64,000 bases of DNA from Janthinobacterium psychrotolerans. Lineage in GTDB: Bacteria > Pseudomonadota > Gammaproteobacteria > Burkholderiales > Burkholderiaceae_D. Positions 17,791 to 26,714 of this stretch are shown one piece after another (within the stretch, counting starts at the first letter, position 1; the number at the start of each line of letters is the position of its first letter). The stretch lies in NCBI RefSeq assembly GCF_001677885.1, contig NZ_LOCQ01000059.1, positions 186,001 to 250,000 on the forward strand, written 5' to 3'. Both the position numbers and the translations under genes were made by a program. The notes beneath the pieces are model-generated. The model was not told the DNA's origin. It worked only from the letters and a program-made list of their open reading frames with translations, and did not search any database.

Positions 17791-17876
17791 CTGCTGCTCC
17801 TCTTTGCCGCGCGGCCAAACCGGTCGAACGCGCACATTATCATAAATCGTCAATTGCATTGGCTGGAGTATCGTGC

Positions 17877-19007
17877 ATGAAACTCGTCACCCCCATGGAA
17901 ACACCCGCCCTCGCTACCCCCGCCGCCGACCCGGCGCCGCTGATCGCCAGGGCGGCCGGCCTGCGCTATGTGGGCGACCACCAGGCCGGCATCGAGCGCC
18001 GTGGCAAGCCCGGCAAGTTTCACTACGTCGACGCCGACGGCCAGCGCCTGAAAGACGAGGACGCGCTCGAACGCATCAGGAAGCTGGCGATACCGCCGGC
18101 CTGGACCGATGTGTGGATCTGTACCCGCGCCAATGGCCATGTACAGGCCACCGGCCGTGACGCCAGGGGCCGCAAGCAATACCGCTACCACGCGCGCTGG
18201 CGTCAGGTGCGCGACGAAGCCAAGTACGAGCGCATGCTGAGCTTTGGCCGCGCCCTGCCCGCCATCCGCGAGGCCGTCGACGCCGGCATGAAGCTGCCCG
18301 GCATGCCGCGTGAAAAAGTGCTGGCCACCATCGTCCACCTGCTGGAGCTGACGATGATGCGTATCGGTAACGAAGAATACGCGCGCACCAACAAATCGTT
18401 TGGCCTGACCACCCTGCGCACACGCCACGTCAAAGTGACCGGCAGCGGCGTGGAGTTCCATTTCAGGGGCAAGAGCGGCGTGCATCACGACATCAAGCTC
18501 AGCGACCGGCGCCTGGCGCGCGTGCTGCAGACCATCCGCGATTTGCCAGGCCAGGAATTGTTCCAGTATCTCGATGAAGACGGCCAGCGCCACGGCGTGG
18601 ACTCGGGCGACGTCAATGATTATTTGCGCGACATTACGGGCGAGGACTACACGGCCAAGGATTTCCGCACCTGGTCAGGCACCTTGCTGGCGGCACTGGC
18701 GCTGGAAGAATTTGAAAAAGTCGATTCCGAGGCGCAGGCCAAGAAAAACATCGTACAGGCGATCGAATCGGTGGCCAGGAAGCTGGGCAATACGCCGTCG
18801 ATCTGCCGCAAGTGCTATGTCCACCCTGCGGTGCTCGATTCCTACCTGGACGGCAGCTTGCTGGAAGGGATGAAGGCGCGCGCCCTGCAGCAGATGAAGG
18901 AAGACCTGCATGCGCTGGCGCCCGAAGAAGCAGCCGTGCTGGCACTGCTGCAGCGGCGCCTGCAAAGCGAAGACAGTGTCAGGAAAAACGTCAGGCGTCG
19001 CCGTTAG
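17877..19007 (+). CDS. DNA topoisomerase IB
   Basis: A 376-aa poxvirus/bacterial-type topoisomerase IB, which relaxes supercoils through a 3'-phosphotyrosyl intermediate. The N-terminal domain has GKPGKFHYVDADG and IPPAWTDVWIC; the catalytic domain has the Arg/Lys network around HFRGKSGVHHDIKL and KDFRTWSGT. The likely catalytic Tyr is in NTPSICRKCYVHP. The start at 17877 is supported by GGAG 8 nt upstream. The 3' end overlaps the convergent small exported gene by 17 nt. Bacterial copies are accessory to TopA and gyrase. Confidence 0.93.
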   Translation: MKLVTPMETPALATPAADPAPLIARAAGLRYVGDHQAGIERRGKPGKFHYVDADGQRLKDEDALERIRKLAIPPAWTDVWICTRANGHVQATGRDARGRKQYRYHARWRQVRDEAKYERMLSFGRALPAIREAVDAGMKLPGMPREKVLATIVHLLELTMMRIGNEEYARTNKSFGLTTLRTRHVKVTGSGVEFHFRGKSGVHHDIKLSDRRLARVLQTIRDLPGQELFQYLDEDGQRHGVDSGDVNDYLRDITGEDYTAKDFRTWSGTLLAALALEEFEKVDSEAQAKKNIVQAIESVARKLGNTPSICRKCYVHPAVLDSYLDGSLLEGMKARALQQMKEDLHALAPEEAAVLALLQRRLQSEDSVRKNVRRRR

Positions 19008-19236
19008 GCTGGCACTGGGCCGACAGGCTCAGTTCGCGCATGCCGCAGGCCGGCAGCGCGTGGCCACGATCACCGGCCATCTGGGTCGGGGCGGCGATGG
19101 TGGTCTTCGCGCTCGTGGTTTCCGCGTTCACATCGCCATTCCATATGGTGGCAGCCAGGGTTGATACCGTGAACAGGCAGATCAGCACGAAAGGCTTGTT
19201 CATGCCGGAGGTTTTGTGCATCGCTGGCTTGGTCAT
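18991..19236 (-). CDS. Small exported hypothetical protein
   Basis: An 81-aa protein with a signal-peptide-like hydrophobic stretch (KPFVLICLFTVSTLAATIW) and two Cys in the mature C-terminal part. The ATG at 19236 has a GGGA 7 nt upstream; the ATG at 19203 would trim the N-terminus but has no good site. No family recognised. It overlaps the end of the topoisomerase gene by 17 nt on the opposite strand, which lowers confidence that the 3' end is as shown. Confidence 0.5.
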   Translation of the reverse strand: MTKPAMHKTSGMNKPFVLICLFTVSTLAATIWNGDVNAETTSAKTTIAAPTQMAGDRGHALPACGMRELSLSAQCQPNGDA

Positions 19237-19386
19237 GGCAGTTCCCGTTGATTGGTTGCAGAGTGGAATCATCTTCTCGTGTTTCCACAATGCATACAAT
19301 CGGACAGCTGCCGCAGCTGAGGTAGGACTAGGCTGACAAGCTCAACCGTAGGCAGTAAAGGCTTGCAGACCGCATGGGCTGCGGGT

Positions 19387-20199
19387 TCAGGCCGGCAAGT
19401 CGCTCAATTCCAGCTCACTGAAACCGGCCCGGCGCCGCGCTTCCAGGTTGAACGGGCCGCGCAAGGTCGGCGCCTCATAGCGCGCCGCCAGTTCGGCATA
19501 GGTGGCGCGCAGGTCCAGGCCGCGCCGCTCGCACAGGTAGCCATACCAGCGGTTGCCGATTTCCACATGGCCGACTTCGTCGCGCAGGATAATGTCGAGA
19601 ATGGCGGCGGCCGCCATGTCGCCGGCCTGGGCCAGCTTGGCGCGCAGCGGCGGGATGGCGTCCAGCCCGCGTGCTTCCAGGGTGCGCGGCACCAGCGCCA
19701 TGCGTGCCAGCACGTCGCCGCGTGTTTTATCGACCATTTCCCACAGGCTGTCGTGGGCCGGAAAGTCGCCATAGGCGTGGCCCAGCACGTCCAGGTGCGC
19801 CACCAGCAGCGAATAATGCGTGGCTTCCTCGGCGGCAACCTGCAGCCAGTCCGTATAGTATTCAGGCGGCATATCGGGAAAGCGCCACAGCGCGTCGAGC
19901 GCCAGGTTCATGGCGTTGAATTCGATATGCGCGAGCGCATGGACCAGCATGGCGCGGCCTTCCTGCGTGATCATCGAACGGCGGCCGACCAGGCGCGGCG
20001 GCACCAGTTCGGGGCGCCCGGGGCGGCCGGGGATGGCGCCCTGTGCTTGCAGGGCTGCGGCGGGATCGGGCGCGGGGCGTGCCTGGGCCATGGCGGCGAC
20101 CATCACCACCTTTACCGCCGGGTCCGGTTCGAGCAGGCCGGCCAATGCATACGCACGCAGTTCCTGCGGGGCGAGTTCTGTCGAAGGGGATGTGTGCAT
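19387..20199 (-). CDS. DUF455 family ferritin-like protein
   Basis: A 270-aa protein of the DUF455 family, built on a ferritin-like helical bundle. Candidate di-metal ligands are visible as repeated E-x2-H patterns: LAHIEFNAM, AAEEATHYSLL and RDEVGHVEIGNRWY. The family is related in fold to MiaE-type non-haem di-iron hydroxylases, but its substrate is not known to me. No operon partner; the gene stands between the topoisomerase region and dsdA, in the same direction as dsdA, from which it is separated by 41 bp. Confidence 0.82.
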   Translation of the reverse strand: MHTSPSTELAPQELRAYALAGLLEPDPAVKVVMVAAMAQARPAPDPAAALQAQGAIPGRPGRPELVPPRLVGRRSMITQEGRAMLVHALAHIEFNAMNLALDALWRFPDMPPEYYTDWLQVAAEEATHYSLLVAHLDVLGHAYGDFPAHDSLWEMVDKTRGDVLARMALVPRTLEARGLDAIPPLRAKLAQAGDMAAAAILDIILRDEVGHVEIGNRWYGYLCERRGLDLRATYAELAARYEAPTLRGPFNLEARRRAGFSELELSDLPA

Positions 20200-20240
20200 G
20201 GCTGGCCTTGATGCGCGTTTTTAACAAGGGGCGCAGTGTA

Positions 20241-21572
20241 TCAAACTTCCCGGCCCAGCAAATCGCGCCCCCGCGCCACATACCCATCCATCTCGACCTC
20301 AGGCACCATGCCGCCACCCGTGCCCCACACCAGATGCGTGGCGTTGGCCAGCGTTGGCGCATATCGGGCCTGCTCCAGCGCCGGCACGATCCCCGCAAAC
20401 CCAGCCACGGCCGACGGCTCCAGCCGCCAGCCTTCCGTTTGCTCCAGCAGCGCCAGCAGCCGGTACAGTTCATCGTCGCTGACGGTGGCGTAGCCATCGA
20501 CCAGCCGCTGCATGGCGCGTCCGACAAAGCCGGAAGGACGGCCGACAGCCAGGCCATCGGCGGCGGTGATATTGTCGATGCCGATATCCTGCACGCTGAT
20601 CAGCTCATGCAGGCCCGTATGCACGCCCAGCAGCATGCACGGCGAGTGCGTCGGTTCGGCGAACACGCAGTGCACATGGTCGCCAAAGGCCAGCTTCAGG
20701 CCAAAGGCCACGCCACCGGGGCCGCCGCCCACGCCGCACGGCAGGTAGACGAACAGCGGATGGCCGGCGTCGACCGGCACGCCCTGCGTCTCGAACTGTT
20801 TTTTCAGGCGCTCGGCCGCCACCGCATAGCCCAGGAACAGGTCATGCGAGTTTTCATCGTCGACAAAGTGGCAGGTCGGGTCATCCTCGGCCTGGCGGCG
20901 GCCCTGCTCCACCGCCACGCTGTAGTCGGACGCGTATTCGATCACGGTCACGCCATGCGCGCGCAGCTTGTCCTTTTTCCACTGGCGCGCGTCCGCCGAC
21001 ATATGGACCGTGGTGCGAAAGCCCAGGCGCGCGCCCATGATGCCGATCGACAGGCCCAGGTTGCCAGTCGAACCCACGGCGATAGCGTATTGGCCAAAGA
21101 AGGCGCGCACGGCGTCGCTGGCCAGCATGGCATAGTCGCCCTGCTCGGTAATCAGGCCCGCATCCAGCGCCAGCGTTTCCGCATGTTTCAACACCTCGTA
21201 GATGCCGCCGCGCGCCTTGATCGAACCGGAAATCGGCAAATGGCTGTCCTGCTTGAGCCACAGCTTGCCGGGAATCTCGCGCCCCAGGCGCGCCGCCAGC
21301 GCCGCCTGCATGGCCCGCAGCGGCACTACCGGCGACTCGATCACGCCGCCGGCGGCCTGCGTTTCGGGAAACGCCCGCGCCAGGAACGGCGCAAAGCGCG
21401 CCAGGCGCGCGCTGGCGGCGGCCACGTCGTGCGCGTCCAGGCCCACGTCGGCCAGCGCCTCGGCCGCCGGCGCGATACCGGGATTGAACCAGCTCACCGG
21501 CTGCAGCGCGATCAAGCGCTCGATCAATGGATATCGGGCGCGCAGGGCGGCGATCGATGGGAATGGCAACAT
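20241..21572 (-). CDS. dsdA: D-serine ammonia-lyase
   Basis: DsdA (443 aa) is a PLP-dependent fold-type II enzyme that deaminates D-serine to pyruvate and ammonia. The PLP lysine is Lys119 in [12 protein letters not shown]; the phosphate-binding Gly-rich loop reads [11 protein letters not shown]. An almost perfect AAGGAGGT precedes the ATG. The usual neighbours dsdC and dsdX are absent, so it probably works as a detoxification or scavenging enzyme under its own promoter. Confidence 0.93.
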   Translation of the reverse strand: MLPFPSIAALRARYPLIERLIALQPVSWFNPGIAPAAEALADVGLDAHDVAAASARLARFAPFLARAFPETQAAGGVIESPVVPLRAMQAALAARLGREIPGKLWLKQDSHLPISGSIKARGGIYEVLKHAETLALDAGLITEQGDYAMLASDAVRAFFGQYAIAVGSTGNLGLSIGIMGARLGFRTTVHMSADARQWKKDKLRAHGVTVIEYASDYSVAVEQGRRQAEDDPTCHFVDDENSHDLFLGYAVAAERLKKQFETQGVPVDAGHPLFVYLPCGVGGGPGGVAFGLKLAFGDHVHCVFAEPTHSPCMLLGVHTGLHELISVQDIGIDNITAADGLAVGRPSGFVGRAMQRLVDGYATVSDDELYRLLALLEQTEGWRLEPSAVAGFAGIVPALEQARYAPTLANATHLVWGTGGGMVPEVEMDGYVARGRDLLGREV

Positions 21573-21647
21573 GGGACCTCCTTGATAAGCAATCCATGAT
21601 TAGACCGCATCGCGCCGGCCATGGCAAAGCGGCGCGTGCGCGGCGGT

Positions 21648-23735
21648 TCAAAACTTCAGCTGCAGGCCGAGATCGAACGACCTGCCCTCGGCCGGCAAGG
21701 GCTGCAGCGCGCCCCCATTTGCCTGCAGGCCGGACAGATACACGCCACCGAGCGGATCGGCATAGGCCCGGTTGAAGGCGTTCGATATGCCGAAGCTCAT
21801 GCTGGCCAGCCGGTTCAAGGCTACCTGGCTGCGCAGGTTGACGATGGCGTGGCCTCCGGTCTCCGGCTCCAGCCGGCGCGTGTCAGTCTTGTCCTTGCGG
21901 GCGACAAGCTTCGCTTCGAGGCGGTTGCTCCAGGCGCCGATCGCGTGCTCGATACCCAGCAAGGCATTGAACGGCATCATGCGGTACAGGTCGCCTCCGT
22001 CACTGTCACTGCGCTTGCCGCGCGTCCAGGCCGCGTTGCCGGTCGCGGTAAATTTGCCCCAGCGCGGGCTGGCCGCCAGCGGCGCCTGCCACGAAAGGTT
22101 CAGGCCGTACAGTGTCGCGTCGTGATTGGCAAAGCGCAGCAAGTTGCCTTTCGCACCCATCTGCATATAAGGATTGAACGTCGAAAGCGCGTCGGCGTCG
22201 ATATAGTCGCTGACGCGGCTGAAATACGGATTGACGCGCACAAACCAGCCGTCGTCGCCGAGGCCATGCCAGTGGGCCGTGAACGCCACCGTGTAGGCCG
22301 TTTCCGGTTTCAAATCGATATTGCCGACATAGCCGTTGCCGTCGCCGAACCAGTTGGTCATGGTCATGGCCATCGTGCCGCGGCCCCAGGAATAGCGCTC
22401 GTACAGATTGGGCGAGCGCACCTTGCGCGCCAGCGCGAATTCATAGCTGCTGGCCGCGTCAGGCGTAAAACGGGCCAGTGCGGTGGCGTCGATATTGGTA
22501 TCGCGCTGGCGGCGCGAGCGGGCGTTGAAGGCCATGGCCGCCATGGCGTCGGCCATATTCATCATGCCGCTGCCGTAGGCCTGCACCTGTCCGGCATCCA
22601 TGCGCACCGATTCGCCGCGCAGCCCCAGCACGCTGGTCCAGAGCGCATCGAGCCTGCTTTCCAGTTCGCCGAACAGCACCGCGCGGTCGCGCTTGCCGCC
22701 GTTGATATTGAGGTAGGTACGCGGCCCCATCATCATCGAACCGGGTACCGCCGGCCAGTAATCGTCGAGCCGAAAAGCGTGGAATTCGTGGCCCAGGCGC
22801 AGCTCGCCCACGCCGGTCGGCACGCTGGCGGCAAGCACATAGCCGGTGTTTTTGCCATGCGTGATCATCGGCATGGTGCCGGGACGCTCGCTGCTGAAAA
22901 AGCCCATTTCATGGTCGGTCTGCTGCCAGTAGAGGCGCGCGTCAAGGATACCCCAGCCGAAACTGCCCTGGTAAGCCAGGTTGGCGAACTGGCCGTGGTT
23001 GTCCGTCATGTCCATGTACTGGTTGGGGAAGCCCTGGTAGGGAATATGCTGGATGCCGGCGCGCAGGGTCAGCTGCTGGCCATCGCCCCTGGCCGCCAGC
23101 ACGATGGACTGGTTGATGCTCTCGACCATGCTGCCCAGCACCTTGTCGCCATGGCCGTCTTCATAGCTGCGGCTGCGCGCGTAGGCGCCGCTGTAGCCGA
23201 TGGACAGGGTCTCGCTGGCGGCGCTGGCATTGACATTGGTCGCCACGCTGTTGTTCACGCTGCGCCCCAGCAGGCCGGCGCCGCCTTGCGTCAGCAGCCC
23301 CGCGCCCGGTGCGGCAAACACCGGTGCGTCCGAGTGCACCTCGATGGTGCCGCCGATGCTGTCGCCGCCCGCGCTGACGGGCGTCACGCCGGCGATCAGC
23401 CTGATGCGTTGCACCTGGGCCGGCGCCATATACGACAGCGGCGCGTTCATGTGGTTGGCGCAGGCCGAGGTGATTTCCATGCCGTCGATGCGGATTTTCA
23501 GGCGGTCGTCGGCAAAGCCGTTGACCACCGGCAGGCCGGACACGCCACCGCCGGCCGCGACGCTGTAGCCGGGGAGATTGTTCAGCATTTGCGCGGTGTC
23601 GCTCGATGCCGGATAGCTGCTGGCCAGCGCGCTGACGATGACTTTCTGTTCGGGCATGACGATGTCGCCCGTGGCTGCGTGGACACATGCCGGCAGCGCC
23701 AGCGCGATGGAAATCAAAAGAGATGAATGGTTCAT
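21648..23735 (-). CDS. OprC/NosA-like TonB-dependent copper receptor
   Basis: A 695-aa outer-membrane receptor with signal peptide (MNHSSLLISIALALPACVHA), plug (about 30-150) and a 22-strand barrel. Two features point to copper rather than siderophores: CxxxM in the plug (Cys92-Ala-Asn-His-Met96, within ITSACANHMNAPLSY) and HxM in the barrel (His275-Glu-Met277), the residues used by OprC to bind copper. Barrel loops are Met-rich (GSMMMGP, GMMNMADAM), and the segment GFPNQYMDMTDN is also OprC-like. A DUF2946 protein gene sits just upstream, a common companion. The start at 23735 is chosen for the signal peptide; no strong ribosome-binding site is seen. Confidence 0.85.
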   Translation of the reverse strand: MNHSSLLISIALALPACVHAATGDIVMPEQKVIVSALASSYPASSDTAQMLNNLPGYSVAAGGGVSGLPVVNGFADDRLKIRIDGMEITSACANHMNAPLSYMAPAQVQRIRLIAGVTPVSAGGDSIGGTIEVHSDAPVFAAPGAGLLTQGGAGLLGRSVNNSVATNVNASAASETLSIGYSGAYARSRSYEDGHGDKVLGSMVESINQSIVLAARGDGQQLTLRAGIQHIPYQGFPNQYMDMTDNHGQFANLAYQGSFGWGILDARLYWQQTDHEMGFFSSERPGTMPMITHGKNTGYVLAASVPTGVGELRLGHEFHAFRLDDYWPAVPGSMMMGPRTYLNINGGKRDRAVLFGELESRLDALWTSVLGLRGESVRMDAGQVQAYGSGMMNMADAMAAMAFNARSRRQRDTNIDATALARFTPDAASSYEFALARKVRSPNLYERYSWGRGTMAMTMTNWFGDGNGYVGNIDLKPETAYTVAFTAHWHGLGDDGWFVRVNPYFSRVSDYIDADALSTFNPYMQMGAKGNLLRFANHDATLYGLNLSWQAPLAASPRWGKFTATGNAAWTRGKRSDSDGGDLYRMMPFNALLGIEHAIGAWSNRLEAKLVARKDKTDTRRLEPETGGHAIVNLRSQVALNRLASMSFGISNAFNRAYADPLGGVYLSGLQANGGALQPLPAEGRSFDLGLQLKF

Positions 23736-23822
23736 GATTGCTGCTTTCGGTTCGATGGTCGAGGCGAACCACCGCCCACGCACCCAGGGCGCGGCAGGCA
23801 ACGGTTCAAATGGAGCGAGGAA

Positions 23823-24218
23823 TCAGAAAGCGGCGGGCGGGCCGCGCGGCTGGAGCGCGGTCCAGGCAAACAGCGGCGTGGCCGATTGGTAGAACAGCAC
23901 GGGCAGCAAGCCGGCGATCACGGCGCCGGTTGCGGGCGCCAGCGACATGGGTGGCAAGTCCAGGGTAGCGGCGTGCATGCCGCAGCATGGGCAGTCGCCC
24001 ATCTGCATGGCGTTTTTGGCGGGGGCCGCGTCGTCCATCGATAGTTTGAAGGGCACCATATTCATGCCGCCGGCCACCGAGCAGATTTCCAGGCTGGGCA
24101 CGGAACCACCCCGGGCGACGGTCAGCGCGCGCGACAGCGTAGGCGCGAGTGCGGCCAGCAGGATGGCGCAGCACGCCATCCACAATACCCATCTTGCCCT
24201 GGCTTTGCTGGTCAACAT
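23823..24218 (-). CDS. DUF2946 family protein, copper-linked
   Basis: A 131-aa protein with an N-terminal hydrophobic segment (about 10-30), a Met/Cys/His-rich middle (GGMNMVPF, MQMGDCPCCGMH) and a second hydrophobic stretch. The CPCCGMH motif is characteristic of DUF2946. The family commonly neighbours copper TonB receptors, and the metal-ligand-rich region suggests periplasmic copper handling; this is inference. It lies 87 bp upstream of the OprC-like gene on the same strand. The start at 24218 is only about 7 nt from a perfect -10 box, so the mRNA may be leaderless. Confidence 0.8.
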   Translation of the reverse strand: MLTSKARARWVLWMACCAILLAALAPTLSRALTVARGGSVPSLEICSVAGGMNMVPFKLSMDDAAPAKNAMQMGDCPCCGMHAATLDLPPMSLAPATGAVIAGLLPVLFYQSATPLFAWTALQPRGPPAAF

Positions 24219-24224
24219 GGCGAC

Positions 24225-24255
24225 ATTATAGTGGCCGCCATGGTGGTTTTACCAT
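24225..24255 (-). promoter_or_regulatory. -10 box and dyad upstream of the DUF2946/copper-receptor genes
   Basis: On the minus strand TATAAT (24230-24225) lies directly upstream of the DUF2946 start. An inverted repeat, ATGGT (24240-24244) and ACCAT (24251-24255), overlaps the expected -35 region and is placed to bind a regulator. No classical CueR or Fur consensus was recognised in it. Confidence 0.45.
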
Positions 24256-24280
24256 CGCCAGGGTCAAGTCCCCGGCCTCT

Positions 24281-26389
24281 TTACAGATCGACCTTCATGC
24301 TCAACTTGACCGCGCGCGGCGCGCCGGACGCCAGCCGCGTGCCCGCGCCGGCCCAGTAGCGCTTGTCCGCGGCATTGTCGACATTGAGCTGCCATACCAC
24401 GGCCTTGTTCATCATGCGCCCCGCATAGCGGGCGCCGGCGCTGAACACGGTCACGCCGCCAAGGAAGGCCTGGTTCAGATCATTGACCGGCCGCGCGCTG
24501 TAGTAATACGCGCCGCCATTGAGCGACAGGCCGGGCGCGCCATCGAAGGCGTACGAGACAAACGCGCTGCCCGTGCGTTTCGAGGCGTTCTCGGGCGCCT
24601 TGCCGTTGTACAGCGCATTGATATGCTCGAAGCGCGGGTCGAGGAACTGCGCCGAGGTTTGCCACGACAGCTGGCGCGTCAGCTTGCCCTGGGTGGACAG
24701 TTCCAGGCCACGGTAATGCTGCTGACCATCCGAGGTGAACAGATTGCCGGTGTTGGTGTAATAGCCGGGGCGCTCGATGTCGAACAGCGCCGCCGACAGC
24801 AAGGTGCCGCCTGGCGTCATCCAGCGCGCGCCCAGTTCCTGTTGTTTGCTCACGCCCGGCGCCGTCTTGACGCCCTGGTTGGCGGTGCCGGTCGGCGCCG
24901 TCTCGCCCTCTTCCAGGCCGCGCGCCAGCGAGGCGTAGAACGACACGTCCGGCGTCAGCTTGTAGATCAACGAGGCCATCGGCGTGGTCTTGCTGACGTC
25001 ATAATGGCTGGCGCCCTGGTCGCTGCGGTAGCTGCTGCGGCGCACGCCGACCACGCTTTGCCATTGCGGGCCGAACGTCATCCGATCGAGCGCGTACAGG
25101 CCCGTGTCGCGCGTCTCCAGCGCCGCCGTGGTTGGCGAGCTCGGTGCCGCGCCAAACACCACGTTCGTTATCGGCACGGGGTTGTACAGGTTTTGCGCGG
25201 CGATCGTGTAATTGCGCTGGTAGATGGCGTCTTGCGACTTGTCGGTGCGCGAAGCGCCCAGGGTCAGCTCGTGCGCGATAAATCCCGTGTTGAACTGGCC
25301 GGCCAGTTCCGCGCGCAGCAGGTCGGAGGTATTCACGCCATGCTGGATATTGCCCGTGATGCGCCCGGCCCCCGTGGCCAGCGCGGCCGCGTTATTGAGG
25401 CGGAAAATGGGCAGGCGGCGGTCGCGCGCCGTTTCCGAGCGGCCCGCCTCCACCGTCAGCGCCCAGCTGTTCCCCAGCGCATAGTCGGCGCGCAGCTGCG
25501 CATTTTTGGTCTGCGCTTCGAATTTGGCCCAGTCCGGCCCGATCAGCTTTGACGGGTCGACCGCGCGCGGCAAGGTGATCACGCCGTTGACGGCGGTGGG
25601 CAGGTTCACGCCCGCCTGCTCGGTGACCTTGCGGCGCTCGTATTCCAGGTCGGCCTTCAGCAGCAGCTTGTTCGTCACGCGCCAGTCCAGCGCGGCCGAG
25701 ACAAAACCGCGGTTGCCATTGCCGACATGGTCAAGGTAAGAGCCCAGGGTGCCGCCGGCCGCATTGATGCGCATGCCGAACTGCTGCTGCTCGCCGAAGC
25801 GCCGGCCCAGGTCAACACTGGCGACCGCGCTGCCACGGTCGTCAAGCGAGAGGCCCAGGCTGGTGACAGGCGTGCTGCCGGCGCGTTTGGTGACGAAATT
25901 GACCACGCCGGCCGGCGAAGTGAAGCCGTAATACAGGGCCGACGCGCCCTTGAGCACTTCCACCCGTTCCTTGTTCTCCAGCGCCACCTGCGAGAAATTC
26001 ATGATCGGCATCGAGCCGTTCAGGCGGTAATTGGTGCGGTTTTCCACGGCGACGCCGCGTATTACCAGCTGGTCCCAGGTCTCGCCGCCATTTTGCTGGC
26101 GCGTGACGCCGGCCGTATTGCGCACGGCGTCATACAGGCCGGCGGCGCCCTGCAGGTCCAGCAATTCGCGCGTGATGACGTTCACCGTTGACGGCACGTC
26201 CATGATGTTCGAGCCACGAAAACTGCCGGCCTCGGTGGTGAGCGGCACCAGGCCCTGGGCGCGGCTGCCTGTGACCTGCACGGCTTGCATGACCACGTCA
26301 TCCGCGGTTTGAGCGTGAACAGCGGGAATAAAAGCCAGCGACAAGGCGGCGGCCAGGGGGAGCAATCGGGGATGCAATACGGCGGGCAT
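24281..26389 (-). CDS. TonB-dependent siderophore receptor
   Basis: A 702-aa outer-membrane receptor of the FhuA/FpvA type. A signal peptide ends near AVHAQ; a plug domain follows with SNIMDVPSTVNVITRELL and ERVEVLKGASALYYGFTSPAGVVNFVTKR. The barrel finishes with a terminal LSMKVDL. It imports ferric siderophores with TonB/ExbBD energy. A Fur box lies 60 bp upstream of the start. The ATG at 26389 gives a normal signal peptide; the upstream TTG at 26419 is less likely. No siderophore biosynthesis genes are near, so it may take up xenosiderophores. Confidence 0.92.
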   Translation of the reverse strand: MPAVLHPRLLPLAAALSLAFIPAVHAQTADDVVMQAVQVTGSRAQGLVPLTTEAGSFRGSNIMDVPSTVNVITRELLDLQGAAGLYDAVRNTAGVTRQQNGGETWDQLVIRGVAVENRTNYRLNGSMPIMNFSQVALENKERVEVLKGASALYYGFTSPAGVVNFVTKRAGSTPVTSLGLSLDDRGSAVASVDLGRRFGEQQQFGMRINAAGGTLGSYLDHVGNGNRGFVSAALDWRVTNKLLLKADLEYERRKVTEQAGVNLPTAVNGVITLPRAVDPSKLIGPDWAKFEAQTKNAQLRADYALGNSWALTVEAGRSETARDRRLPIFRLNNAAALATGAGRITGNIQHGVNTSDLLRAELAGQFNTGFIAHELTLGASRTDKSQDAIYQRNYTIAAQNLYNPVPITNVVFGAAPSSPTTAALETRDTGLYALDRMTFGPQWQSVVGVRRSSYRSDQGASHYDVSKTTPMASLIYKLTPDVSFYASLARGLEEGETAPTGTANQGVKTAPGVSKQQELGARWMTPGGTLLSAALFDIERPGYYTNTGNLFTSDGQQHYRGLELSTQGKLTRQLSWQTSAQFLDPRFEHINALYNGKAPENASKRTGSAFVSYAFDGAPGLSLNGGAYYYSARPVNDLNQAFLGGVTVFSAGARYAGRMMNKAVVWQLNVDNAADKRYWAGAGTRLASGAPRAVKLSMKVDL

Positions 26390-26448
26390 GGACGGTGAAA
26401 CCTTCAATAAGACAGTCAATCGAAACTAGCAGTGATCGACATGATATC

Positions 26449-26467
26449 GGTAACGAGAATCATTCGC
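26449..26467. promoter_or_regulatory. Fur box
   Basis: The 19 bp from 26449 match the Fur consensus (GATAATGATAATCATTATC) at 14 positions, including the central AGAATCATT half-site contact region. It lies about 60 bp upstream of the siderophore receptor start and would repress it when iron is plentiful. Confidence 0.75.
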
Positions 26468-26589
26468 AAGAAATGTCATTGAAATGGCACATTACTTATC
26501 GCCCGTACCAGCAGCCCAGCCTCCCCGGGCCAAGCGGGCCTGAAAAATGTCGAGGGCAAGGCGCAGCGACGCAGACAGTACGCATGGTC

Positions 26590-26660
26590 GGCAAGGAAGC
26601 TGCAACGCCGCCATCGGCATTTTCTCAGGTTCGCGACTCCGGCCCGCTGTTCTTGATCTT
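26590..26660. repeat. Intergenic repeat, copy A
   Basis: The first 37 bp (GGCAAGGAAGCTGCAACGCC...) are identical except for one base to 54323-54359, and similarity continues through a shared GGCCCGCTGTT block. Both copies are between genes. A related GGCAAGGCGCAGCGACGC occurs about 35 bp upstream of copy A (near 26556), suggesting that the element has an internal periodic structure. Probably a dispersed intergenic repeat family. Confidence 0.7.
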
Positions 26661-26714
26661 TAAAACCTGAACCCGTACAGGCGGCACCGCATTGCACGGT
26701 GCCGCAAGCAAGTC

